Origin: a bacterium
GTDB taxonomy: Bacteria > Vulcanimicrobiota > Vulcanimicrobiia > Vulcanimicrobiales > SCRA01
DNA: 64,000 nucleotides
Assembly (NCBI GenBank): GCA_004298675.1
Contig: SCRI01000060.1
Coordinates: 1-64,000 of the forward strand
Direction of reading: 5' to 3'
Made by a program: the position numbers and the translations under genes. The notes under the pieces were generated by a model. That model worked only from the letters and a program-made list of their open reading frames with translations, searched no databases and was not told the origin of the DNA. Shown piece after piece: positions 1 to 8,199 of the stretch (its first letter is position 1; every line of letters begins with the position of its first letter).

Positions 1-1615
1 CGCGCGCGAAGATCGTCGCGCGGGCGATAGCGGCGGCGGCCTCCGTATCGTTGAGCGCTTCGAGTTGGGCTCCGGTGACGATCTCGCCACACACACCGAG
101 GTCCGTGCAGAGCTTGCGCGTCACGCGCTCGTTATCGCCGCTCAAGACTTTGACGTCCACGCCCAAATGCCGCAAACGCTCGATCGAAGCGCCGGCGTCG
201 CGCTTGAGCGGATCGCTGAAGAGCAGCAGCCCGATCAGCGTCAAGTCTTGCCGTGCTCCCAGCTCCGCCGTAGCGGCAGCGGCTGCCGCGCACTCGGCCA
301 CCGCCAACGTGCGCACGCCCGCGTCGAAGAGGCGCTCGATGTACGCGCGCGTCGCGGCGTCAACGCCGGCACAGCGCGCCAGGATCGACTCGGGCGCACC
401 CTTGGCCACGAGCATCCGCCCAGCGGGGCCGTCTACCAGTACCGACGTGAGGCGCCGGTCGTAGTCGAAGGGTTCGATCTCAACGCGCCGGTACTCACGC
501 AGTTGCGCGGCCAGCGGCGCGGCAGCGCTCCACAGCGCGCGATCAAGCGTGTTGCCGCCGACCGCGCCTTGTTCCGTCCAAGCGGCTTCGTTGCAGAGCA
601 AGCCGTCCAGCAGCACGCGCAACGCGGGTGCGCCGTGCACGTCCACCGCACCGTCGAAGCCGACCCGGCCTTCGGTCAACGTGCCGGTCTTGTCGGTGAA
701 GAGTACCTGCATATCGCCGAGATCCTCGATCGCGGCCAGGCGCTTGACCACGACCCCCTTCTCGGCTAGCCGCCGCGCGCCCACCGCCATGCTCACCGTG
801 ACGATAGCCGGTAGCAACTGCGGTGCCAGACTCACCGCGATAGCCAGGGCAAAGAGCAGTGACTCCCAGAGCGGCCGCGCCAAGAGCGTGGCGCTGGCGA
901 GAAAGACCACGCCGGTAATCCAGGCCGTGATCGCGAGCAACAGGCCCGAGAAGCCGCGTAGGCCGCGCGCAAACGCGCTCTCCGGCAGCGCCCGCGCCGC
1001 GGCACCCGCGAGGGCGCCGTAGGCGGTGCGCATCCCCGTGGCGGTGACCACCGCCACGCCGGCTCCGGCGCGGACCACGCTCCCCATGACGATGCGATCC
1101 GCCGCGCGCGCCGATTTCTCGACCGGCTCGGACTCGCCGGTCAGCACGGACTCGTCGCACTCCAAGGCGTGGCTCTCCAGCAACACGCCATCGGCGGGCA
1201 CGACGTCGCCGGCCTCCACCCGGATGACGTCGCCGCCGACCAGCTCCTCACTGTCGACTTCGACCACTCGCCCGTCACGCTCGACGACGGCGCGGCGGCG
1301 CATGCGCGCGCGCAGATCCTCGAGCACGCGCTGCGAGCGATACTCGTTGACGAATCCCAAGCCGGTGCTCATGGCGGCAATGGTCAACACGATCGTGGCG
1401 TCGGTATGCTGCCCGAGCGCAATCGAGAGCACCGCCACCCCTGCCAGCAACACCAGCAGCGGATTTTGGAACTGGTGCACGAGGACCGCGGTCCAGCCTG
1501 CGCCGCGGCGCGCGACGCGATTGGGGCCGTCGCGCCGCAGGCGCTCCGCTGCCTGCGCGCTGGAGAGCCCGCGCGCGGCTGGGCTAGCCGGCGCCGGTGC
1601 CAGCCGCTGCTCCAC
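1..1615 (-). CDS. P3B-like (MgtA family) P-type ATPase, C-terminus cut by window edge
   Basis: This gene encodes a membrane cation-pumping P-type ATPase, probably of the Mg2+ (MgtA/MgtB) class. I translated it by hand from a GTG at 1615, preceded by a purine-rich stretch; 538 codons are present before the window edge. The order is an N-terminal cytoplasmic segment, two hydrophobic segments, an actuator domain with LTGES, a helix reading LAPQLLP, then the phosphorylation motif DKTGTLTEG. A KGAPES nucleotide-binding motif and LSGDN follow. The M4 sequence and the segment after it (VVVKRLAAIEDLGDMQ) resemble MgtA rather than SERCA pumps. The start overlaps the end of the preceding ATPase gene by 32 nt, so the two are co-transcribed. 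The ion is inferred from family resemblance only. The hinge GDGxND motif lies outside the window. Confidence 0.8.
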   Translation of the reverse strand, partial: MEQRLAPAPASPAARGLSSAQAAERLRRDGPNRVARRGAGWTAVLVHQFQNPLLVLLAGVAVLSIALGQHTDATIVLTIAAMSTGLGFVNEYRSQRVLEDLRARMRRRAVVERDGRVVEVDSEELVGGDVIRVEAGDVVPADGVLLESHALECDESVLTGESEPVEKSARAADRIVMGSVVRAGAGVAVVTATGMRTAYGALAGAAARALPESAFARGLRGFSGLLLAITAWITGVVFLASATLLARPLWESLLFALAIAVSLAPQLLPAIVTVSMAVGARRLAEKGVVVKRLAAIEDLGDMQVLFTDKTGTLTEGRVGFDGAVDVHGAPALRVLLDGLLCNEAAWTEQGAVGGNTLDRALWSAAAPLAAQLREYRRVEIEPFDYDRRLTSVLVDGPAGRMLVAKGAPESILARCAGVDAATRAYIERLFDAGVRTLAVAECAAAAAATAELGARQDLTLIGLLLFSDPLKRDAGASIERLRHLGVDVKVLSGDNERVTRKLCTDLGVCGEIVTGAQLEALNDTEAAAAIARATIFAR

Positions 1616-4076
1616 GTGCGCCTCTGAAGGCTTTCGCCGGTTCGTGCCACAGCGTCGCGAGCGCCGCCACGGCCAGCCCCACGCCCCAGTCGCCCAGACG
1701 CAAGGGCTCGAACTGCACCGCCGCCGCCGCGAGCGGCACATACACTAGCACGATCAAGCTCGCGACGGCAGCCAGCACCACCACGATCAGCGTCACGTTG
1801 GTGCGCAGCGGCAGGCGCCAGAACGGTTGCTCCGGCGCGCGCTCGACGACCACCAGCAACACCTGCCCCAGCACCAGCGCGCAGAGCGCCTGCGCGCGCG
1901 CATGGTTGACCGGCACGCCCTGGCTCCACTGCCACAGGTATAGCGCCAGCACGCCCACTGCCAACGTCGTGCCCAAGGCGAGCGGACGGGCGAACTCGCC
2001 GCGGCGCAGGATACCCGCGCCTTCACGCCGCGGCGGCCGGCGCATCAAATCGGCGTCCGGCGGATCGGCCTCGAAGACCAGCGAGGAGGTGGGGTGGACG
2101 ATCAGCTCCAGCCACACCAGATGCACCGGCAGCAATAGCAGCGGCGCCCCCGCGATCGGCAGCACCAGCGCAGAGATCAGGAGCGGCACGTGAAAGGCCA
2201 GCAGATACGAGAAGGCGTGCTTGAGGTTGTCGAAGATGCGGCGCCCGTCACGCACGGCGCGCTCGATGGTCGTGAAATCGTCGTCGAGCAGCACCAAATC
2301 CGCCGCCTCGCGCGCCACCTCGGTACCACGCTGCCCCATGGCGATGCCGATGTCGGCTTCGCGCAGCGCCGGCGCGTCGTTGGTGCCGTCGCCCGTCATG
2401 GCAACGACCTCGCCGCGCGCCTGCAGCGCTTTGACGAGCCGGTACTTCTGCTCCGGGCGCGTGCGCGCGAAGACGCTCGCATGCGCTGCGAGATCGGCCA
2501 GCGCCGCGTCGTCGGCCGCGTCGATGCGCTCCCCGCTGGCCACGGCCCCCACGCCTTCGATGTCGAAACCTAGCGCCACGGCGATCGCCGCCGCCGTTTG
2601 CGGATGATCGCCGGTGAGCATGATCACCCGCACACCCGCGCGCCGGCACTCGTCCAGCGCTGCGCGCACACCTGGCCGGATGGGATCGCTGAACGCCAAC
2701 AACCCCACAAACTGCAGGGCGCGCTCGTCGGCGGCGCGATCGGTGCTGCGCGCAATGGAGCCTTGCGCTACGGCGATCACGCGCATGCGGCGGGCGGCGA
2801 AGCGGCGGTTGAGCTCCTCGACACGGGCGCGTTGCGCGGGCGGCGGTGCGGTGAGATCGAGGATACCCTCGACCGAGCCTTTGGCGTAGATGCGCGTCCC
2901 GGCGGCCTCCTCCCGCACGTAGCTGACGTACTTCGCGCGCGGATCGAAGGCATAACTGCGCAGTAACGGCGCGAACGCAAACGCACCGTCCGCCGCGCGT
3001 GCCGCGCGCTCGATCGCCTGCTCCAGCGGGTCGAAGGGCGTCTCCTCCGATGCTAGCAACGCCGCCCGGAGCACGCCACCTTGCGCCGGCTCGACCGCCG
3101 CGACGTCCAGGCGCCCTAGCGTCAACGTGCCGGTCTTGTCGGTACAGATGACGGTCGTGGCACCCAGCGTCTCGGCACTGGGCAACTTGCGGATCAGCGC
3201 CTCGTCGCGCGCCAGACGCCACGCCCCTAGCGCCAGATAGAGCGTGTACACCATGGGAAACTCTTCGGGGATGGCCGCCATCGCCAAGCTCACGCCCGCG
3301 ATGACCGCCGCAGGCCACGCCGTCCCGCGTAGCAGATCCACTGCCACCACCGCCACGCAACTGATCGCGGCGACGACCCCAAGCTGCGTCACGAAGCGGC
3401 GCACGGTGCGCTGCAGCGGCGTCGGCGGCGCCTCGATCGTGCTCAGCAGCGTGCCGATCGCGCCGTGGCGCGTGCGCGCGCCGGTGGCGGTGACGATCAT
3501 GGTTCCACGTCCGGAGCGCAACGTCGTCCCGGCCCAGAGCACCCGCTGCGCACCGTCTTCAACGGCATCCTTGGCAACCGGTTGGGACTCGCCGGTAAGC
3601 GTCGACTCGTCGAGCATCAGCTGCGAGCCGCGCAGCAGCAGACCATCGGCGGGGATGACGTCGCCCTCTTTGACGATCAATACGTCGTCGGGAACGATCT
3701 GCGTGGAGGAGAGCGTGACCTCGCGCCCGTCGCGTAGCGCGATCGCCGTGGGCGCGGTCAAACGTTTGAGCCGGTCGAGCGCGCGGTCGGCACGCCCCTC
3801 CAAGACGAGCGAGACGAGCACGATCGGGGCCAGCGCGAGGCCCGTGACCCAGGCGTCGAAGCGATCGCCGAGGATCAGATAGGTAGCGCTGGCAACCACC
3901 AGCAGCAGCGCCATCGGATCGCCCGCTGCCTTGAGCGCACGGCGCCAGGCAGGGGTGCGCCGTTGCGAGGGCAGCTCATTGGGGCCGTAGATCTCCAGAC
4001 GGCGCGCCGCCTCGGCCGATTCCAACCCGTCGAGCGCCTTCTCTTGACCGCTCGTGGCCGCCCCGGTCTCCACCAT
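1584..4076 (-). CDS. P-type cation-transporting ATPase (P2-like), 830 aa
   Basis: This is a membrane ATPase pumping a cation, of the general P2 (Ca2+-pump-like) plan. It shows an N-terminal cation-ATPase domain (ARRLEIYGPNELP), the actuator motif STLTGES, an M4 helix reading AAIPEEFP, the aspartyl-phosphate motif DKTGTLT, a KGSVEG nucleotide-binding motif, MLTGDHPQT and the hinge MTGDGTNDAP, followed by a C-terminal membrane bundle. No CPx motif is present, so it is not the copper ATPase CcoI that usually accompanies cbb3 oxidases. I chose ATG 4076 because the longer open frame to 4238 would run into the upstream gene. The substrate cannot be read from the sequence; Ca2+ is the usual default for this fold. 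It is the sixth gene counted from proC in a run of minus-strand genes and overlaps the next ATPase by 32 nt. Confidence 0.85.
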   Translation of the reverse strand: MVETGAATSGQEKALDGLESAEAARRLEIYGPNELPSQRRTPAWRRALKAAGDPMALLLVVASATYLILGDRFDAWVTGLALAPIVLVSLVLEGRADRALDRLKRLTAPTAIALRDGREVTLSSTQIVPDDVLIVKEGDVIPADGLLLRGSQLMLDESTLTGESQPVAKDAVEDGAQRVLWAGTTLRSGRGTMIVTATGARTRHGAIGTLLSTIEAPPTPLQRTVRRFVTQLGVVAAISCVAVVAVDLLRGTAWPAAVIAGVSLAMAAIPEEFPMVYTLYLALGAWRLARDEALIRKLPSAETLGATTVICTDKTGTLTLGRLDVAAVEPAQGGVLRAALLASEETPFDPLEQAIERAARAADGAFAFAPLLRSYAFDPRAKYVSYVREEAAGTRIYAKGSVEGILDLTAPPPAQRARVEELNRRFAARRMRVIAVAQGSIARSTDRAADERALQFVGLLAFSDPIRPGVRAALDECRRAGVRVIMLTGDHPQTAAAIAVALGFDIEGVGAVASGERIDAADDAALADLAAHASVFARTRPEQKYRLVKALQARGEVVAMTGDGTNDAPALREADIGIAMGQRGTEVAREAADLVLLDDDFTTIERAVRDGRRIFDNLKHAFSYLLAFHVPLLISALVLPIAGAPLLLLPVHLVWLELIVHPTSSLVFEADPPDADLMRRPPRREGAGILRRGEFARPLALGTTLAVGVLALYLWQWSQGVPVNHARAQALCALVLGQVLLVVVERAPEQPFWRLPLRTNVTLIVVVLAAVASLIVLVYVPLAAAAVQFEPLRLGDWGVGLAVAALATLWHEPAKAFRGARGAAAGTGAG

Positions 4077-4117
4077 GGCGACATGATGAGCGAGAACGGG
4101 GAAGTTCTTGCGAACCC

Positions 4118-4561
4118 CTAGCGCACGCTCGCCGAGTAGTAGGTCGGAGTCTTCGCGAACTCCGGCGGCACGTTCCACATCTCCGCCGCGTACCACGCGG
4201 CCCAGGCTCCGATGAAGACGCACATCACCCAGGTCCATACGGGGATCGGCGAGGGCGACTCCGCGCGGCGGGGCTCGAAGGGCTCCTCACCATGGAACGC
4301 GTTGAGACGCATCTCTACGGTGCCGTGAACCTTACTCCCAGCGCGTAGTCCGGAGACGGTGATACCCGGGCCGTTACGCACTTCGAAGGGAATGCGCCGG
4401 GCGCCGATACGTCCGGTAGCATCCGAAGCCTCGATACGCAGCGTGTGCTCGCCGTCGCTCAAGCGCGTCGTGTCCAGTGAGAAACTCGCCGGCGGCGTGT
4501 ACTCCGCCAGCGGTTGCGCCGCGCCGTCAAGGTAGACGCGGATGCGCGCGGCCTCCTCCAT
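4118..4561 (-). CDS. Ig-like-domain membrane protein of the cbb3 oxidase operon
   Basis: This 147-residue protein has an N-terminal beta-rich domain of about 100 residues that looks like a bacterial Ig/Big fold (pattern SLDTTRLSDGEHTLRIEA). A single transmembrane helix lies near residues 108-128 (VWTWVMCVFIGAWAAWYAA), followed by a short tail. I do not recognise a named family. It is not a FixH/CcoH, which has its helix at the N-terminus. Its ATG overlaps the stop of the 54-residue subunit gene by one base (TGATG), so it belongs to the oxidase operon. An assembly or structural role in the oxidase is inferred from position only. Confidence 0.65.
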   Translation of the reverse strand: MEEAARIRVYLDGAAQPLAEYTPPASFSLDTTRLSDGEHTLRIEASDATGRIGARRIPFEVRNGPGITVSGLRAGSKVHGTVEMRLNAFHGEEPFEPRRAESPSPIPVWTWVMCVFIGAWAAWYAAEMWNVPPEFAKTPTYYSASVR

Positions 4562-4725
4562 CAGCGATCCTCCTTTAGGACGCGGTACTTCGGATGATTG
4601 GGATCCGTCTCACCCGGCGCTACCAGCATACGCACGGCGGCCACGATCACCCAGAGCGTGATGGCGGCGCCGGCTAGCGCCACGAGCGCGTTACCCAGGG
4701 GCGGCCCGCTTAGCATGTGTTCCAC
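4561..4725 (-). CDS. 54-residue single-helix protein, CcoQ-like position
   Basis: This small gene was translated by hand from GTG 4725. The product starts VEHMLSGPPLGNAL, has one transmembrane helix (about residues 13-32, rich in Ala, Val and Ile) and ends in a charged tail DPNHPKYRVLKEDR. A GGAGGG ribosome site lies about 9 nt before the GTG, and the stop overlaps the next ATG as TGATG. Placement directly after the cytochrome c subunit and its size match the small CcoQ subunit of cbb3 oxidases. The sequence itself is too short to prove homology. Confidence 0.7.
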   Translation of the reverse strand: MEHMLSGPPLGNALVALAGAAITLWVIVAAVRMLVAPGETDPNHPKYRVLKEDR

Positions 4726-4728
4726 GGC

Positions 4729-5736
4729 CTACCGCCCTCCCTTGCGGACGCGCGCCACGTCGGCGGGGGTCACCGTCGGCGCGTGGTTTCCCCACGCCGT
4801 GCGCTCGTGATCGACGATCGCGGCGATCTGCTCGTCGCTGAGCTGGCTGGCAAAGGCCGGCATCTGGCCGCCGTAGGCCGTGCCGCCGATCGCCTTGCCG
4901 TGCAGGCCGTCGAGCACGACCTTCAGGTGTTCCGCTGGGTCGGAGGCCGTGACGACCGGATCGTTCACCAGCGGCGGAAACGCACCGGCCACACCGGTGC
5001 CCTGCGCGCCGTGACAGGCCGCGCAGTTCGCGGCGTAGAGATTCGGGCCCGTGGCGGCATAGTCGAAGCCCTTGGCGGCGCCCGCGGAAGCCGGTGCGGC
5101 GGCCTGACCTGCGGCCGGCTTAGCCGGCGCCATGGCCTGCTCGGCCTCCTGCGCCGCTTTCTGCATCTCCGGTGAGAGCGCCGGTTGCTTGAGCGAGAGC
5201 AGATAGGCTACCAGTGCCTTGGCGCGCGCCGTGGGCACCACGACGCCGCTCTTGGGGGCATACGCGGGCGGCAGCGCCACCGCGGTCTCGCCGGGCGGCG
5301 CGCTCGGCACGACCCGGAAGAGCCAACGATACGAGGGCATGATCGATGGCGGGACCACCGCGCGCGGATCGTAGAGGTGAATGTACTGCCAGACCTCGGC
5401 CGGTTGACGCACGCCAACGTTGCTGAGATCGGGGCCGGTACGCTCCGAGCCCAACAGCTCGGGGGTAGCGTAGGCGTAATCGCCGGCGGCCGATGGACGG
5501 CCGAAGACTTTGTCCATCGCGAGCGGACGCACTTGCTGGGTGTGGCAGTAGGAACAGCCCTCCGCCACGTAGACCGCGCGCCCCGCCTCCTGCTCCGGCG
5601 TCAGCGGCGTGACTCCCGGCCCAGGCGCGGTCTTGGAGAGCGCCATGCCCGGCAGCACGCCCATCAGGATCGCCAGCACGAGGTAGACGAGCCCCGCTCC
5701 GCCGGCGATGGCCACCAGGCGGCCGTCGCGGCTCAT
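4729..5736 (-). CDS. CcoO-CcoP fusion, dihaem cytochrome c subunit of cbb3 oxidase
   Basis: This subunit delivers electrons to the cbb3-type oxygen reductase. The 335-residue protein has an N-terminal membrane anchor (about residues 8-32), then a CcoO (FixO) domain with haem motif CSYCH and axial Met in PPSIMPSYRW. A Pro/Ala-rich linker (about 195-220) leads to a second class I cytochrome c domain with CAACH and an axial Met in GGQMPAF. In most bacteria CcoO (one haem) and CcoP (two haems) are separate. Here one polypeptide carries one haem of each type, so one CcoP haem is missing. The ATG overlaps the ccoN stop (TGATG). Confidence 0.9.
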   Translation of the reverse strand: MSRDGRLVAIAGGAGLVYLVLAILMGVLPGMALSKTAPGPGVTPLTPEQEAGRAVYVAEGCSYCHTQQVRPLAMDKVFGRPSAAGDYAYATPELLGSERTGPDLSNVGVRQPAEVWQYIHLYDPRAVVPPSIMPSYRWLFRVVPSAPPGETAVALPPAYAPKSGVVVPTARAKALVAYLLSLKQPALSPEMQKAAQEAEQAMAPAKPAAGQAAAPASAGAAKGFDYAATGPNLYAANCAACHGAQGTGVAGAFPPLVNDPVVTASDPAEHLKVVLDGLHGKAIGGTAYGGQMPAFASQLSDEQIAAIVDHERTAWGNHAPTVTPADVARVRKGGR

Positions 5737-7130
5737 CAGGCCACCTCCGCGATCGGCTCGACGCGGCTAGGCACGCGCTGGCTCCCGCCCAGCATGAGCC
5801 AGACGTTCCACGCGAACAGCAGGTGGCTGGCGAACATCAGCGAGCCGCCGATGGAGCGCCACAGCCAATCCGGCGCGATGGCCGTGACCGAATCGATGAA
5901 CGGAGCACCGCTCATCCACACCAGTCCCTGCACCGTCCCGCCGATCGAGAGCGCCAAAATGTAGATGGCCATCCCGACGGTCGCGAGCCAGAAGTGCAGT
6001 CCCGTCAGCACGAGCGATGGCGCGCGACCGGTGGCGCGCGGGAGCAGCGCGTAGATGCCGCCCCAGATCCCGAAGGTGATGAACGTGTACATCGTCAGGT
6101 GCGAGTGGCCCACCGTGAAGTTCGTGAGATGCCAGACCGCCTGCAGCGAGCGGAACGCTTCGAACGTGCCCTGCGTCGAGCCCAACAGGTAACCCAACAC
6201 GCCCACGAAGACGAACGGCAGCGCGTACGAGCGGCGCACCTGTTCCCAGCGTCCCCGCATCGTCAAGAGAAAGTTTGCGCTGCCCGCCCAGACCGGCACG
6301 AGCATCGCCACGCTGAAGACGATGGCAAGCGTCTGCAGCCACCACGGCAGCGGGCTGAAGATGAAATGGTGCGCGCCGATGATCGGATAGAACACGAGGT
6401 TCGTCCAAAACGCCAGCACGCCCAATGCGTACGAGTAGATGGGACGATTGAGCAGCTTGGGCAGGACGTAGTAGAACAGGCCCAGCGTAAGCGGTGTGAA
6501 CCACATGCCGACCGCGTTGTGCATGAAGAAACCCTGCACCGCCACTTGTCCCAGGCCGTTCTGATACCACGGGATGAAGGCTACCGTCGCCAAGATGAGC
6601 GTCCAGATGATGCCGCCCATTGTGTACCAGTTGGAGAGGTAGACATCGTCGTCACGCCGTCTGGCAACGGTCATGATCAGGTTGTATGCCGCCGTCAGGA
6701 CGGCGACCAGGAAGAGGGCCTCGATCCACCAGACCCACTCGCGATACTCTTGATCGCCGTTGTTGACGCCCAGGTCCAGCGCGATCGTTCCCAACACCGC
6801 CGCCACGTTGAAGAGCGCGAGCGTGACCCAGCCCCAGGTGATGCTGTAGAGGCGCGTCGCGCAGGTCTTGCAGGCGACGTAAAAAGCCAGGCCCACGAGC
6901 GCCATGCTGGCCCACGCGTAAAACGTGTCGTTGGTGTGAATCGGCCGCAGACGGCCGAACGAGAAGTAGGGATTGGTCAGGAACTCGGGATAGGCGAACT
7001 TGTAGGCCACGATGATCCCGACCGCGGTCGAGAGCACGAGCCATCCGGTTGCGAACGCGATGTATGCCCCGAGGAGCCGCGTGAGTTCGCGGTCGTCCGC
7101 GTCGCGTTGGGCAATGGATTCGGATGCCAC
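5736..7130 (-). CDS. ccoN: cbb3-type cytochrome c oxidase subunit I (CcoN)
   Basis: This is the catalytic haem-copper subunit that reduces oxygen to water and pumps protons across the inner membrane. It has 464 residues and about 12 transmembrane helices. Visible metal ligands are the low-spin haem His in RPIHTND (about residue 65), the copper-site His in FMHNAVG, the HH pair in IGAHHF and the two His in VGHSH. The open frame runs far upstream, but that part is the antisense shadow of proC. I therefore chose GTG 7130, which lies 33 nt past the proC stop. No clear Shine-Dalgarno precedes it, so translation may be coupled to proC. The family is usually a high-affinity oxidase for low oxygen. 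Confidence 0.9.
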   Translation of the reverse strand: MASESIAQRDADDRELTRLLGAYIAFATGWLVLSTAVGIIVAYKFAYPEFLTNPYFSFGRLRPIHTNDTFYAWASMALVGLAFYVACKTCATRLYSITWGWVTLALFNVAAVLGTIALDLGVNNGDQEYREWVWWIEALFLVAVLTAAYNLIMTVARRRDDDVYLSNWYTMGGIIWTLILATVAFIPWYQNGLGQVAVQGFFMHNAVGMWFTPLTLGLFYYVLPKLLNRPIYSYALGVLAFWTNLVFYPIIGAHHFIFSPLPWWLQTLAIVFSVAMLVPVWAGSANFLLTMRGRWEQVRRSYALPFVFVGVLGYLLGSTQGTFEAFRSLQAVWHLTNFTVGHSHLTMYTFITFGIWGGIYALLPRATGRAPSLVLTGLHFWLATVGMAIYILALSIGGTVQGLVWMSGAPFIDSVTAIAPDWLWRSIGGSLMFASHLLFAWNVWLMLGGSQRVPSRVEPIAEVA

Positions 7131-7162
7131 TTGCGTATAGTACGCGGGGATTCGATGGTTCC

Positions 7163-7963
7163 CTACAACTTTTGTAGCGCGGAATGCGGGGCCCCGAGCT
7201 CGCGCGCGCGTTGCGCCGTCACCAGCAGCGCGTCGGCCAGCCCCACGGCCGCGCGCGTGCGCTCCAACTCCAGCAGTCCCGCGATGGTGCAGCCGCCCGG
7301 CGTGGTGATGCGCTTGCCCAGCACCGCCGGGTGCTCCCCGCTCTCCATCAGCCAGGCCCCCGTGGAGCGGAAGACCTGCGCCGCCACCGCCAACGCACTG
7401 TCGGCCGGTAGCCCTAGGGCGAGCGCGGCGTCGGCAAAGCCCTCGATCAGCCGCAGAACGAGCGCGGGCGCTGAGGCGGTCAGCGCGGTGAAGACGTCGA
7501 TGCTGGTCTCCGCCACGTCGAGCACGGACCCTAAGGGCGCGAAGAGCGCGCGCACGTGTTCCGGGGCGCCGCTGCTCACCGCGGTCACCCCTTCGTTGAA
7601 CGAGCACAGCACGTTCGGCATCGCGCGCACCACGTTCACGGCCGGCGAGAGATGGCGTGCCAGCGCCTCCCGCTCGACTCCGGCCATGACGCTCACCAGC
7701 GTTCCGCCGCCATCGCCCCAGCCTTCCAAGGCCCCGGCCACGTCCAGCCACTGATGCGGCTTCACCGCCACGACGATCGTGCGCGTTCCAGCGAGGGCCT
7801 CGTGCAGCGAGGTTCCCGCGGGAATGCTGAAGTGCTCGCGCACTCTGCCCGCGCTGGCCTCGCTCTTGGTGACCGCCCGCCCCGGCAGGCGCCCCGCGCG
7901 CTGCCAGCCACGCAGCAGCGCGGAGCCCAACTTTCCCGCGCCCAGCAGCGTGACGTCGTTCAT
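7163..7963 (-). CDS. proC: pyrroline-5-carboxylate reductase
   Basis: This enzyme catalyses the last step of proline synthesis, NAD(P)H reduction of pyrroline-5-carboxylate. The 266-residue protein starts MNDVTLLGAGKLGSALL, a Rossmann GxGxxG motif. It carries AVKPHQ at the end of the nucleotide-binding half and the C-terminal ProC signature region around TTPGGCTIAGL. ATG 7963 was chosen over an ATG six codons upstream because AGAGGAAG sits at the right distance. It precedes ccoN by 32 nt in the same direction, though a functional link is unlikely. Confidence 0.9.
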   Translation of the reverse strand: MNDVTLLGAGKLGSALLRGWQRAGRLPGRAVTKSEASAGRVREHFSIPAGTSLHEALAGTRTIVVAVKPHQWLDVAGALEGWGDGGGTLVSVMAGVEREALARHLSPAVNVVRAMPNVLCSFNEGVTAVSSGAPEHVRALFAPLGSVLDVAETSIDVFTALTASAPALVLRLIEGFADAALALGLPADSALAVAAQVFRSTGAWLMESGEHPAVLGKRITTPGGCTIAGLLELERTRAAVGLADALLVTAQRARELGAPHSALQKL

Positions 7964-7983
7964 GGTGTCTTCCTCTCTCACAC

Positions 7984-8024
7984 AAAAGAAAAGGGACGCG
8001 CCGCTCGACCGAGCGGCGCGTCCC
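7984..8024 (-). terminator. rho-independent terminator, minus strand
   Basis: A perfect 14-bp inverted repeat (7993-8006 with 8011-8024, loop GACC) is followed on the minus strand by TTTTCTTTT. It lies between aceA (ends 8200) and proC (starts 7963), so it most likely ends the aceA transcript. It leaves only about 20 nt before proC, so some read-through or a promoter within the hairpin region must supply proC. Confidence 0.85.
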
Positions 8025-8199
8025 TCGTACCTCTCCCTTCCGGCGAAGGGCTATCCGAGCATGCGCAACCCGATCGGCCTCGCGAAGCGAAGCGGCGGGA
8101 TCGACGGTCGGAAGCTCACCGGATGGAACATTGCCGGCTTAGGATACCACGCGACGCCACAACCTCGCAACGCTGGGATGGGGCTGATCTGGGGCTTTA
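8025..8199. other. non-coding gap between aceA and its terminator
   Basis: This is 175 nt with no gene I can support. On the minus strand it forms the 3-prime untranslated region of aceA. A short segment near 8140-8150 reads TGGTATCCTAAG on the minus strand and could be a weak -10 region for proC. I see no other structure. Confidence 0.4.

Noticed and set aside
1026-3882. Several plus-strand frames opposite the P-type ATPases
   Set aside because: All are Ser/Thr/Arg-rich antisense shadows; the minus-strand frames carry the full set of P-type ATPase motifs.
5736-7985. A continuous 749-codon frame that would give CcoN a 285-residue N-terminal extension
   Set aside because: The extra part is low-complexity Arg/Gly/Ala sequence that overlaps proC in another frame of the same strand; CcoN starts at GTG 7130.
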